Part shown: positions 31,153-39,483 of the stretch, one piece after another | Position numbering within the stretch: position 1 is the stretch's first letter | Layout of the letters: each line of letters starts with the position of its first letter | Source: a virus | Length of the DNA: 44,422 bases | IMG/VR virus record: IMGVR_UViG_3300035701_002807 | Location: 1 to 44,422 of that record | Strand: one strand, 5' to 3' | Notes under the pieces: model-generated | The model's database searches: none | What the model saw: only the letters and a program-made list of their open reading frames with translations | Told to the model about the DNA's origin: nothing | Program-made: the position numbers and the translations under genes

Positions 31153-31198
31153 TTTTGGTGGAGGTTTTTTAGGCAAAAGCCACGGAAAACCCCCAAAA
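31153..31198 (-). other. Intergenic hairpin between capsid and glycan genes
   Basis: TTTTGG (31153-31158) pairs with CCAAAA (31193-31198), GGTTTT (31163-31168) with AAAACC (31186-31191), and the tip is GGC-AAAA-GCC. It ends 3 bases before the start codon of the first glycosyltransferase. There is no clear U-run. It may slow transcription or hide the start codon, lowering cassette expression relative to capsid. Confidence 0.5.
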
Positions 31199-31208
31199 CC
31201 TAATTACA

Positions 31209-32288
31209 TTACGCTGTTGAGTTATTAACCAGAATAACACCTGCGGATTTGTTCAAGATTTTTGCAGCCATTGTAATCTTGAAACCCACAGTTGCCTGTT
31301 GGTTAACTGGGTCAGCAGTTCCAGCAGAACCGAGTTGTTTAATGAACATCTCATAACCTTTTTGCTTGTTACCTTGTCCAGAGATTTCAGTAACTCCATA
31401 TGCGTGAGGACCGAATATGATTGTTCCATAAACAGTTCCAGAACTCGCAAGAAGAGTATCGCCAGACACAGCATAAGCAGGGGCATCAGAGGATTCAACA
31501 AACCTTACTCCGCCTACCTGTCCAACCTCACCCTTATACATTAATTCAGGTGAAGTATATTTCTGCCATCCCTTCCATCCAGAAGCGGTCATAAGTGAAT
31601 ATGCCATCTTCGGATGTATAATCCCAACGTATAACCCATCATCAAACGGGTCAACATTGTTATTTCTTAACCACATCGCACCGTGTTGAACTTGTTTTAC
31701 GGTTAAACCTGATGTAGTCATAGCTACTACTGTTGCCGAAGTTGCTAATCTTGCGTTGTTATGAAGCATAGCAAAACCTTCTTGGCTTTGTGCAGTCGTG
31801 CCAGTAATACTTCCAGAATATATCCTCGCTGTGATAGCGGAAGCATTTAGAAGATTCGTCAGTGAAGAACGCACAAGAACATCAGCAACTATAAAACCAA
31901 CCTGTTCTCTAATATAGGTATCTACTGTTCTAGCGGCTTTCTCGCCCATCAATGTTGCAGCATCTTCAAGAATGGGGTCAATCGCAGTCATAATCAGTAA
32001 ATCAGAAACTCTCGCATAAGCACCTCTTTGAATCAAGGTCGCACTAACCGTAGTTGCCGAAAGTAATACTTGTGCAGGTGCTGTCAACTCGGTCATATTG
32101 GTTGTTACCGCAGATTGGTCTGCGAAACGATACCATTGGACCGTTTTACCACTTTGTGCGGGTAGAGGTTTTTTGTCCCCGAATTCGTAAAAACGAAGTT
32201 TCGGTAACATTCTCTCTAACCCAACTTTTTCATAATAGGTCACGACGAGTGTAGTTAAACCAGCACCCGACGTTCTCTGTCCAGCCAT
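31209..32288 (-). CDS. Major capsid protein, N4-gp56-like family (359 aa)
   Basis: Forms the icosahedral shell. Family features: TYYEKVGLERMLPKLRFYEF, GKTVQWYRFADQSA, RGAYARVSDLLIMTAIDPIL, GLYVGIIHPKMAYSLM, and the ending TADPVNQQATVGFKITMAAKI, all typical of N4-gp56 coat proteins. It follows the scaffold gene by 1 base, the usual head-gene order. The protein is Ala/Thr/Ser-rich. Confidence 0.9.
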   Translation of the reverse strand: MAGQRTSGAGLTTLVVTYYEKVGLERMLPKLRFYEFGDKKPLPAQSGKTVQWYRFADQSAVTTNMTELTAPAQVLLSATTVSATLIQRGAYARVSDLLIMTAIDPILEDAATLMGEKAARTVDTYIREQVGFIVADVLVRSSLTNLLNASAITARIYSGSITGTTAQSQEGFAMLHNNARLATSATVVAMTTSGLTVKQVQHGAMWLRNNNVDPFDDGLYVGIIHPKMAYSLMTASGWKGWQKYTSPELMYKGEVGQVGGVRFVESSDAPAYAVSGDTLLASSGTVYGTIIFGPHAYGVTEISGQGNKQKGYEMFIKQLGSAGTADPVNQQATVGFKITMAAKILNKSAGVILVNNSTA

Positions 32289-32289
32289 T

Positions 32290-33171
32290 TTAATATCTTT
32301 CTATTCTTTCTAATCCAGCACGTTTAGCCAGTTCTTTTGAAGTAAGTTTTACATCGTTGATGTCTGGCATCGGTTCTTCAGGAGTTTTGGTCTGATGTTC
32401 TACCTGAGCCGATACTTTCTGTTTTTCTATCTCTGCTGTTTTGAGATTCACCTCATCCTCTTTGGCTTTTGAGAGTTCATCAAATTTCATCCCCTTGATG
32501 AGATTATAGACGGTCAATACGGCGGATTGGTTCAATTTTGAATTGTTGTCCATCCTGCCTAAATATGCGTCAATCTCTGGTTCAAGTTGTGCGAAATCCG
32601 GTTTAGAACGCAGTTTTGATTTCTGCTGTTCTACCGCTCTCTCGGCTCTCAACTCTACAAGTGGTTCTGATTCTTTCCTTGCAATCGCCTGAGCCATTTC
32701 AGCCTGTATGATAAGATTAGCTCTAACAGGACCATATTGAGCCTCTAAAGTATTGTAACGACTTTCAAGCATAGTCAGGACATCTTCTTGAGCATTAGGT
32801 TTTGGTGTTGTCGTCGGTAATGGTGGCGGTGATGTTTTCTGCCCCGTAACATTACCATCGGCATCAAACTCAAGATAGGGTTCAAGAATTTCCTTATACT
32901 TTGAAAGTAGTTGTGCTTTTTTGGTTGTGCCTTTTTCTAATTCCTGATAAGCCTTGACCACATCATCTGAGGTCTTGAATTTACCAAGAATAAGAGGTTC
33001 TTTTGATTCTTCCGTTTTCCCTTCAATAGGTGAAGGGGCGGGTGTTTCAACTACTGGTGTTTCGGGCTTCGGTTCTTCGGCTTGAGGTTTAGTTTCTCCC
33101 TCTGGTTGCAACATTTCTTTGAGTTTCTCTAAGGGGACATCCTGCAAGTTCTCGTTGACTTCTTCAGCCAT
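32290..33171 (-). CDS. Putative scaffolding protein (293 aa)
   Basis: The N-terminal third is Pro/Glu-rich and disordered (KPQAEEPKPETPVVETPAPS). Then comes a short GKFKTSDDVVKAYQELEK motif, widespread in scaffold proteins, and a long charged helical region (about 130-260). Low complexity, charged ends and the position directly upstream of the capsid gene fit a scaffold that is lost during maturation. No protease motif. Confidence 0.7.
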   Translation of the reverse strand: MAEEVNENLQDVPLEKLKEMLQPEGETKPQAEEPKPETPVVETPAPSPIEGKTEESKEPLILGKFKTSDDVVKAYQELEKGTTKKAQLLSKYKEILEPYLEFDADGNVTGQKTSPPPLPTTTPKPNAQEDVLTMLESRYNTLEAQYGPVRANLIIQAEMAQAIARKESEPLVELRAERAVEQQKSKLRSKPDFAQLEPEIDAYLGRMDNNSKLNQSAVLTVYNLIKGMKFDELSKAKEDEVNLKTAEIEKQKVSAQVEHQTKTPEEPMPDINDVKLTSKELAKRAGLERIERY

Positions 33172-33406
33172 TTTGTTCCTCCTTCTCTTCGTCGGTTAAT
33201 TTATAATTCAATCTTTCATAAATCTCATCTATCGTATCAAGCCCACCCTGTAATTTGTAAAATGCAGAATCACGATTACATTTCCTGAGCTTGGAATATT
33301 TTTCATTAAATAGTTCGTCAATTATATTCTTTACTACTTTCCATCCCTCCGTAGTCATCGTTTGGTGTAATAACGATGAATCGGAAGAATTTAAAATTTT
33401 CTTCAT
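33164..33406 (-). CDS. Small head-operon protein (80 aa)
   Basis: Starts MKKILNSSDSSLLHQTMTTE, is helical and charged (SAFYKLQGGLDTIDEIYERL), and ends in an acidic tail (TDEEKEEQNG). It overlaps the portal and scaffold genes. Small proteins of this kind commonly lie between portal and scaffold; no family recognised. Confidence 0.65.
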   Translation of the reverse strand: MKKILNSSDSSLLHQTMTTEGWKVVKNIIDELFNEKYSKLRKCNRDSAFYKLQGGLDTIDEIYERLNYKLTDEEKEEQNG

Positions 33407-35301
33407 TGTCCCCCAGGTATCATACTACCCATATCTGACCTGACTTGATTAGCTCCCATTGCACCACCAGAAATCTGGTTGACTAAGGCGTTCATATCCA
33501 TAGGAGAACCACCTGCCCCACCTTGTCCACCTTGTGCTTTTGCCTGGGCTAACATTTGTTGCTGTTGTTTAAACTGTTGAATTTCTTTTCTTAAAATTTC
33601 TTCTACTTTATCTTTGTCCTCAAATCCCAATGCTTCGTATAACTTCACCCAGAACTTGATATGCAGTTCCCCTGGCGGAATACCCGTAGCACCCAAACTT
33701 TCAAGTGCCCGTGAAAGGTTCATCACCTTCATCTGCTGGTCAAGTGCATACCGAGAGCCCTTAGCCCTGAACTCATAATCGCCAACGATAAGTTCGGGCG
33801 TATATGTTTCGGCTTGACCTTCGGGATTAAAGATTTTATAGCCAGGGGTGAGTAATTGAAGATTCAAATCAAAAAACTTTTCCCACATCGGTTCAAGAAC
33901 CATCTTTTCCAAAAAGTTCAAATTTAATTTTATTCTCTCATTAGCCATACTCTGAAGTAACATAAGTCCAGAGGATGTTCTGTGTATATCCTGACCTGTT
34001 GAGGCGGGTTGAATTGCTTTTACAGCACCCGTTACCTCTTCAATGTTGTTTTCTAATACCTGACACTCCACCATCGCCCCTGCGGTAACATCAGGACATT
34101 CGTCCCATTTGGTTGCATTGATACCCCCAGGTCTTAAACGTAGTCTCCCACCTGGTTTCCTTTCAAAAATATTCATCACCTTTGGGTCAATAGAACCTTC
34201 TTCATACATAAAGATGGGTTGTAAGATTTGGTTTAAGTTATCTATTCTTTGGTTCCTCTTGTCATTCAGTTCTTCCTGCAAACACTCAGAAAGTTCAGGT
34301 ATCCCAATTCCATAAAACTCGCCCATCATTGGAAGCCAAACGCCTTTTAGATACATCGTATCCGTATTCCAATAGGGGAAAGGTTCGTCCCTGACTAAAA
34401 TCTCTCGGTTGGCTACGGTTAAGAGATAATTCTCCATTTTCTCGGTCTTAGGATTAAACCAAGGAGTCTCGCACTCTAAAAGTTCCACATACTCCGATAA
34501 ATCCTTTGCCTTTTCTTTAAGGGTAGATGAGGCTTCATAAGAAGGTTGACTAATGCCTAAGTTAGAAAGTCTTGAATGGGGGAAGTCCTCATTTTCAGGA
34601 AAAGAAGTTCCAAGGACTTTTTCTTTATTAATGTAATTAGTCCCTTTGGTAAACTCATCAATAGTCTTTATTGACCTGAATACCCTCGCCCCGTCGTTGA
34701 TATTAACCGATTGCTCTGCGGGGTAGAAATCAAATAAATCTATATTCTCAAATACTGGTCCGTCATATTTAATTATCTCTTTGGGTTTCTTTGAATAACC
34801 TTTTAATTTCGGCGTGGTAACTTGTTTTTCCTCCCCAGTGAGTTGGTCCTTGATGGTTTCTATGACATTCTCCATTACTTTCTCAAGGGTAAATTTTGTC
34901 CGAGTGTCTTTCTTCCAAGAAATCTTTGCTATGGAAGTCCCACGAATAAGAAGTTGAAGACAGAAGAAAACATACTGGGTAAAAAAATCTCCCCGATAAG
35001 TCTGGGAACGGATTAAATTGGAAACATATTGGTTTGACGGCACGACATCAAAGTTCGGGTCAACCGCATTTGTGTTATTTATAAGCCGTGATAATAAAGT
35101 CATTACCGCTTTATGTGTTTCTGGGATAAAGAGGTTAGACATATAATCATATTTCTTGGGGGTAGGGATACTTAAAAATAAATCATCCCAATCCTCCCAT
35201 TTATCCCGCAAGTCTTTATAATAGTCTTTGGAGTCGGAGAACTGTTCTACAACAAACTGGACTTTGGGTTCAGTTATTTTTTCTATTTTTTTCTTAGCCA
35301 T
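33403..35301 (-). CDS. Portal protein (632 aa)
   Basis: Dodecameric ring at the capsid vertex. DKWEDWDDLFLSIPTPKKYD, FIPETHKAVMTLLSRLI and IRGTSIAKISWKKDTRTKF form the usual N-terminal clip and wing. LQEELNDKRNQRIDNLNQIL is the stem helix, RTSSGLMLLQSMANERIKLN follows, and the Gln/Gly-rich tail (QFKQQQQMLAQAKAQGGQGG) ends the chain. It sits directly after the terminase and before the scaffold. At 632 residues it fits the P22/N4-type. Confidence 0.8.
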   Translation of the reverse strand: MAKKKIEKITEPKVQFVVEQFSDSKDYYKDLRDKWEDWDDLFLSIPTPKKYDYMSNLFIPETHKAVMTLLSRLINNTNAVDPNFDVVPSNQYVSNLIRSQTYRGDFFTQYVFFCLQLLIRGTSIAKISWKKDTRTKFTLEKVMENVIETIKDQLTGEEKQVTTPKLKGYSKKPKEIIKYDGPVFENIDLFDFYPAEQSVNINDGARVFRSIKTIDEFTKGTNYINKEKVLGTSFPENEDFPHSRLSNLGISQPSYEASSTLKEKAKDLSEYVELLECETPWFNPKTEKMENYLLTVANREILVRDEPFPYWNTDTMYLKGVWLPMMGEFYGIGIPELSECLQEELNDKRNQRIDNLNQILQPIFMYEEGSIDPKVMNIFERKPGGRLRLRPGGINATKWDECPDVTAGAMVECQVLENNIEEVTGAVKAIQPASTGQDIHRTSSGLMLLQSMANERIKLNLNFLEKMVLEPMWEKFFDLNLQLLTPGYKIFNPEGQAETYTPELIVGDYEFRAKGSRYALDQQMKVMNLSRALESLGATGIPPGELHIKFWVKLYEALGFEDKDKVEEILRKEIQQFKQQQQMLAQAKAQGGQGGAGGSPMDMNALVNQISGGAMGANQVRSDMGSMIPGGQ

Positions 35302-35474
35302 TATCTTTTCCTTTTTCTACTTTTCTTTTTCCCAATTCTTTCGGGTAGAGACGAAACATTAGAAGTTTCGTAAACCATTTGTTCAACCTTGCTTTTAGCT
35401 ATTTTTCCTTTACCAGCAAGAGAAAATAATTTTCTCATTTGAACCTTGCTTCTTATTGCGTGTCCTTTAGGCAT
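35301..35474 (-). CDS. Small Lys/Arg-rich protein between terminase and portal (57 aa)
   Basis: MPKGHAIRSKVQMRKLFSLA and the ending GKKKSRKRKR give a very basic, probably DNA- or RNA-binding peptide. The stop overlaps the portal start as TAATG, so translation is coupled. Small basic proteins at this place are common in such phages, but their role is not known. Confidence 0.72.
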   Translation of the reverse strand: MPKGHAIRSKVQMRKLFSLAGKGKIAKSKVEQMVYETSNVSSLPERIGKKKSRKRKR

Positions 35475-35482
35475 ATTATCTC

Positions 35483-36889
35483 CTATCCATATTTAGTCCA
35501 TTTCCTTGAACTCTTTTCTCCCCGTATGTCTATATCCCTATAATCCCCAGTATAAATAGGGTCTGAAGCCGCTATATAACGTAAAGCATCCATACAGTGG
35601 TCCATAACTTTCTTGGGGTGTTCTTTAGGGTTCTTTTCTTCTTCGTGGTATTTATAGGTGTCCCACCTGTATCTTGTGAGCTCTTTTAAGACAGTGAGAC
35701 AATCATCAAAAATGTATAACGAGGGTTTCTTGGTTTTATCATTGACCGAAAGCAATGCCTTGACTTTATTCACACCAAAGAGAACATCATTGTTAGCGGG
35801 CTTAGTATATATACCGAAACGGGCATATTCATCCCTTAACGATTTCAATTCTGGGTGTGCTGGGTTTCTATTGCACGCTGAGGGGTCAATGAAAGTGCAA
35901 CTTATCTCATCCAAACCTATTCTTGCCTTCAAATTACGGGCATTTCCCTCCACATTGGTATCCATTACATAGTATTCATCGTAGATGTAATGCACTCCAT
36001 CTGGCGAAATCGCCCAAAAGACGGCTGCGGTGGGGTTATTAATCCCTGGGTCTATACCTATCAACCGTGTCCAGTCTTTAGGAATAGGGAAACGTTTAAT
36101 TAAATGAATCTGGCGATTAAATTCCTTATAGACAAGTCCAGCGAATTCTACAAAATTACCTTTTAAGCGGGCTTCTTTCTCTTCGTCAAAGTAACTCTTT
36201 TCTAATTTATCCAGTTCGTTCCTATCTATATAAGGATTTTCATAAGTTGACATAATAAAACACTCTATGTCAGGGTCTTCCTTATTTTCCCAAACCTCGT
36301 AGATGTCGTCATAAACCCAGGTCATTCCGTGAAGAGGAGTCTCTGTGATAAGGATGGTTCCTAAAGTATCCACTATCCTCATTCGGCACTCCTGATAGAC
36401 TGACCAGGCAGGTTCCTCGTCAAACCAGATTAAATGCTTCCTTGTCCCTTGAAACTTCTCCCAGCCAGAGTCTACTGATTTGAATCCTATGGTAGAACCG
36501 TTTGTGAGTTCAACTATCTTGTCGGTTTCGTGCCAATTTAAGAGATACCTCTGACCCAGTAGCTTCAAGATAATGGGTTGGGTGATGTCCCGTGAAGAAG
36601 GAAAGTCTAAACTAACCACCCAAATATCCACAGGAGGTTTAGGTAACTGTCTATAAGGATGAGTCCCCGTAGCCCACCAGATTACCTCTTGTGCCCCTGC
36701 TGTGGTTTTTCCTGACCTATTTCCCCCGAACAAACCCTTAATCCGAGCTGTTGAGGAATGAAACCTCTTGGTAGTCTCGTTAATAGGTTTGTAAGTGAGA
36801 AAAGGGGTTGTTTTTAATTTATCCAAGAAGTAGAGTTTGGTTTGTTTATCGCCCTTTACTAGGGTATCAATATAGTCGGTTATATCCAT
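35483..36889 (-). CDS. Large terminase subunit (ATPase-nuclease packaging motor)
   Basis: Pumps and cuts DNA at the portal. Walker A is GGNRSGKT at 55-62 and Walker B is LIWFDEE at 153-159, with a coupling motif ILITETP near 180-185. The nuclease has IGIDPGINNPT (Asp280), TFIDPSA (Asp335) and a final MDHCMDALRY (Asp430 and Asp434), an RNase H fold. At 468 residues it has normal length. It overlaps the upstream gene by 23 bases. Confidence 0.92.
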   Translation of the reverse strand: MDITDYIDTLVKGDKQTKLYFLDKLKTTPFLTYKPINETTKRFHSSTARIKGLFGGNRSGKTTAGAQEVIWWATGTHPYRQLPKPPVDIWVVSLDFPSSRDITQPIILKLLGQRYLLNWHETDKIVELTNGSTIGFKSVDSGWEKFQGTRKHLIWFDEEPAWSVYQECRMRIVDTLGTILITETPLHGMTWVYDDIYEVWENKEDPDIECFIMSTYENPYIDRNELDKLEKSYFDEEKEARLKGNFVEFAGLVYKEFNRQIHLIKRFPIPKDWTRLIGIDPGINNPTAAVFWAISPDGVHYIYDEYYVMDTNVEGNARNLKARIGLDEISCTFIDPSACNRNPAHPELKSLRDEYARFGIYTKPANNDVLFGVNKVKALLSVNDKTKKPSLYIFDDCLTVLKELTRYRWDTYKYHEEEKNPKEHPKKVMDHCMDALRYIAASDPIYTGDYRDIDIRGEKSSRKWTKYG

Positions 36890-37322
36890 TCAGGTTCGTA
36901 AAGTCAAAATAAGACTTGGGATAAGAATAAGGGTTAAACTGGTTTTGGTAGGATGGTTGATTCCTTTCATAATTCTTTGCCCAAAGGTTATAATTCGGAA
37001 GAGGGAACATCCTGCCATATTGAGAGAATAAGTCGCTTATAGTCCGTGGACCCCACTCTTGATTTTGAGCCATAGGATTACCCAACATACGCAGTATTCC
37101 CTGGAAAAGGTCTGGAGAAACCTGAGAAGTAGTATTTATGGGGGTCGTAGCAGCAGTTGGGGCCTGAGTAGTTCCAGTAGTAGTTGGCTGTGATACTGTT
37201 GGTGTGGTGGTTGTATTCCCACCCAAACCCTGAAATATTCTGAATTGTTCGGTGTTCACCATATTCTTAAATATGTCAGGTAATATTTCGGGGTCAGGAA
37301 ATCCTTTAAAAGATGTTATCAT
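36867..37322 (-). CDS. Protein of unknown function with Thr/Pro/Gln linker (151 aa)
   Basis: Starts MITSFKGFPDPEILPDIF, then a Thr/Pro/Gln-rich linker (about 50-85: TTTPTVSQPTTTGTTQAPTA) and an aromatic end (YNLWAKNYERNQPSYQNQFN). The start at ATG 37322 is preferred because GGAGGTAAG lies directly upstream; the longer frame uses TTG. Could be a virion or packaging accessory protein. The Thr-rich linker is a possible glycosylation target (inference). Confidence 0.65.
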   Translation of the reverse strand: MITSFKGFPDPEILPDIFKNMVNTEQFRIFQGLGGNTTTTPTVSQPTTTGTTQAPTAATTPINTTSQVSPDLFQGILRMLGNPMAQNQEWGPRTISDLFSQYGRMFPLPNYNLWAKNYERNQPSYQNQFNPYSYPKSYFDFTNLNGYNRLY

Positions 37323-37388
37323 CTTACCTCCAGTAACTATATGTATATTATTCAATAGTTCGTTGAAATTAGCCCTGTCTGTGCTCGG

Positions 37389-38360
37389 TTATATCCAATT
37401 TTTATGGTTTAGTGTCCATTTAATAGTTTTTTCCAAACTATCTTCAAAGGTCAAAGGAAGTCTCCATCCCATCTTTTTCATCTTGGTCCCGTCTAAGGCG
37501 TATCTAAGGTCGTGTCCAGGTCTAGAAGAATGGAAATCCACCATTTCATATTTTAAAGGTTTCCCCACCACTCTTGAGATGAATTGAGCAAGTTCAAGGT
37601 TATTAACTTCTTTTTCACCTACAATATTATATTTATCTACCTTTCCGTTTTTAAGAAGAAAATCAATAGCGGATGCGATATTACGGCAATGTATATAGAA
37701 TCTACTTCCTGCTTTAGTCTTTTCAGGGTTAGAGTGGATAGTTACAGTTTCCCCATTCAAGACTTTACTGATGACTAAAGGGATAAATTTCTCAGGGTGT
37801 TGACGTTCCCCAAAGGCGTTCATAGTGTGGGTAATCAAGACAGGAAGTTTATAAGTATTTGCGTAAGCCAGACAAAGTTCCTCTCCCCCTGCCTTGCTAG
37901 CGGAATAAGGATTCCCTGAATGATAACGGTCCCATTCCCTAAAAAGAGTTCCTTGGGGTGCGGGTCCGAAAACCTCATCCGTAGAAAAGTAAACGAATTT
38001 CCTTAAATCCTTCTTTCTGGCGAAATCTAACATCCTCATCGTCCCTAAGACATTCGCCATCACAAAGGGTTCGGGGTTCGTAATAGAGTTATCTACGTGG
38101 GTCTCCGCTCCCAAATGAATAATGTAATCTAAATCCCCAATCTCTTTAATGACTCCTTCAGACAAAGGAAGGGTAAAGTCTGCAGTAATGGTCTTTACTC
38201 TCTTGGTGTTATAACAAGAGATGTCTCTTAAACGCTGAAACCCAAAAGAGGCATAATTTAACTTATCCAAGACAATTATCTGAAAATCGGAGTTCTTAAG
38301 GAAATGTTCAACAATATGGTGCCCTATAAAGCCACAACCCCCCGTGATAAGGATATCCAT
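37389..38360 (-). CDS. rmlB: dTDP-glucose 4,6-dehydratase-like sugar epimerase/dehydratase
   Basis: Extended short-chain dehydrogenase: NAD site ITGGCGFIGHHIVEHF, STDEVFGPAPQ in place of the usual TDEVYG, active-site YSASKAG (Tyr and Lys), then THTMNAFGERQHPEKFIPLV and a substrate-side RPGHDLRYALDGTKMKKMGW. RmlB makes dTDP-4-keto-6-deoxyglucose, a precursor of many 6-deoxy sugars. It lies between the small and large terminase genes, far from the other glycan genes but in the same operon sense. It could supply the sugar used by the cassette. Confidence 0.85.
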   Translation of the reverse strand: MDILITGGCGFIGHHIVEHFLKNSDFQIIVLDKLNYASFGFQRLRDISCYNTKRVKTITADFTLPLSEGVIKEIGDLDYIIHLGAETHVDNSITNPEPFVMANVLGTMRMLDFARKKDLRKFVYFSTDEVFGPAPQGTLFREWDRYHSGNPYSASKAGGEELCLAYANTYKLPVLITHTMNAFGERQHPEKFIPLVISKVLNGETVTIHSNPEKTKAGSRFYIHCRNIASAIDFLLKNGKVDKYNIVGEKEVNNLELAQFISRVVGKPLKYEMVDFHSSRPGHDLRYALDGTKMKKMGWRLPLTFEDSLEKTIKWTLNHKNWI

Positions 38361-38649
38361 CGTTTAATAACCAAATCGTCAAAATTAGGGGCTTCCCTGC
38401 TTAAATAAAGGGTATTAGCAGAGTGTATGCCAGGATGCTAATTGACATTAGGAAAAATGTATATAAGGTTGGTAAGCTACAACAACCCTCTACCTCTCTA
38501 CCCTCTACCCCCACCTATCCCTTACTCTTATGTATGTTTACATTACTTTGTATTAATCTTATTAATCAAGTTAACATAATAATTAATATGGGAAGTTACT
38601 GCCTCTTACTATATTGTTATATATCAATGAGTTATGTATATTCATATAA
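38361..38649. other. Non-coding AT-rich gap between rmlB and small terminase genes
   Basis: No gene is supported on either strand. The gap contains the pyrimidine-rich direct repeat at 38486-38509, a TTGACA-TATAAG pair with only 14 bases between, and many AT-rich stretches. It could hold a packaging recognition site or late promoter. Confidence 0.6.
38486..38509 (-). repeat. Direct repeat GGTAGAGGG, possible terminase binding (pac) site
   Basis: Two exact copies of CCCTCTACC (38486-38494 and 38501-38509) read on the minus strand as GGTAGAGGG, 15 bases apart, with TCTCTA between. Small terminase rings bind repeated DNA elements near their own genes, so this is a candidate pac site. Evidence is pattern and position only. 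Confidence 0.4.
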
Positions 38650-39099
38650 TTATGTAGTTGTTTGTGCTGTATCACATACTACAGCTTGTGGTATGGTAAC
38701 AAAGTATTCAGCTATCTTTTTATCTATCTCTTCTTCGGTTAGGCCTGATTTGGTTATATTGGCTATAACTTGTTGTATAAGAGGAGTTTGGGCCAACACT
38801 CCAGTGGATTGAAGTATATCTTTTTGTTGATAATACTTTCCTTTCAATGCCTCGTCCACAAATTTATGTGCTACTCCTAAACTATTAACCCACAATATGT
38901 TAAGTCCTCTTACCTTAAGAGCTTGCAAGAATTTAGGTTGTCTCATATAGGTATAATAGGTCTTTTTAGTTATGCCAGCTAATTCTATACGTTCTTTTAT
39001 GGTCTTACGGGCATATTCAGGACTTCCTAATACATCCAGAAGCGATATTTGCTTTGGTGATAACTTAGTATCTAATGTCTCTAATGCAATATTATCCAT
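38650..39099 (-). CDS. Small terminase subunit (149 aa)
   Basis: The N-terminal helix-turn-helix (LSPKQISLLDVLGSPEYARK with ERIELAGITKKTYYTYM) is the DNA-binding head of phBC6A51-type small terminases. The middle (LNILWVNSLGVAHKFVDEAL) gives oligomerisation helices, and the C-terminus (ITKSGLTEEEIDKKIAEYF) would contact the large subunit. It recognises the packaging site. A GAAAG ribosome site precedes ATG. Confidence 0.75.
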   Translation of the reverse strand: MDNIALETLDTKLSPKQISLLDVLGSPEYARKTIKERIELAGITKKTYYTYMRQPKFLQALKVRGLNILWVNSLGVAHKFVDEALKGKYYQQKDILQSTGVLAQTPLIQQVIANITKSGLTEEEIDKKIAEYFVTIPQAVVCDTAQTTT

Positions 39100-39105
39100 T
39101 TTGTT

Positions 39106-39234
39106 TTAACTTTCTGAAAGAGCTAAATAATCACAATCTATATAAGAATAATCAATCTCTTCAATAAATTGACCCTTTATCCCTATTTTTGCTAAAAAAT
39201 CACTACAAATCGTTCTTGTCTCTATTATATTCAT
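39106..39234 (-). CDS. Small protein of unknown function (42 aa)
   Basis: MNIIETRTICSDFLAKIGIK then an acidic, Tyr-rich end (IDYSYIDCDYLALSES). The ribosome site is GGGGTGG about 9 bases upstream. It lies directly upstream of the small terminase gene, 6 bases away, and downstream of the TATAGGGG repeat. Function unknown. Confidence 0.58.
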   Translation of the reverse strand: MNIIETRTICSDFLAKIGIKGQFIEEIDYSYIDCDYLALSES

Positions 39235-39246
39235 CTTTAAAAACCA

Positions 39247-39264
39247 CCCCTATACTCCCCTATA
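39247..39264 (-). repeat. TATAGGGG direct repeat, possible operator
   Basis: TATAGGGG occurs twice on the minus strand at 39264-39257 and 39254-39247, a 10-base period matching one helical turn. It lies just before the 42-residue gene and the head operon. A tandem site on one helix face suggests a dimeric or tetrameric regulator; no -35/-10 pair is seen with it. Confidence 0.42.
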
Positions 39265-39309
39265 TTTGTAACCGTTTTGTATTATTTGGGCTTCTTTATT
39301 AGTTATTAG

Positions 39310-39483
39310 ATAGATGCCTTAATAAATGCACAAGGGGCAAGAGCCCAGGCAAAGGAAGTCAAATTATTCCTTGAGAGCCATAAATACTCTTATCCTGAAG
39401 TGTTTTTAAGGGGTATTGAAGGCTTATTAACTGATGAAGCCATTACAGAGGATTTAAAAGGAAAAGCAAAGAATTTAGTTTAA
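39310..39483 (+). pseudogene. Plus-strand coding remnant without a start codon
   Basis: After a TAG stop at 39307-39309 the frame runs 57 sense codons to TAA with protein-like content (DALINAQGARAQAKEVKLFL and GIEGLLTDEAITEDL). It contains no ATG, and GTG appears only at residue 30. The minus strand here is full of stops. The stop codon overlaps that of the converging Cys-rich gene in a TTAA sequence. Probably the 3' end of a lost gene, left after an exchange. Confidence 0.5.

Noticed and set aside
31153-31198. Calling the capsid-downstream hairpin a rho-independent terminator
   Set aside because: There is no U-run after the stem on the minus strand and the next gene begins 3 bases later.
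38423-38812. Plus-strand open frame of 129 codons over the gap and small terminase end
   Set aside because: Its second half is antisense to the terminase gene, composition is not protein-like, and the TTGACA/TATAAG pair near it has only 14 bases between.
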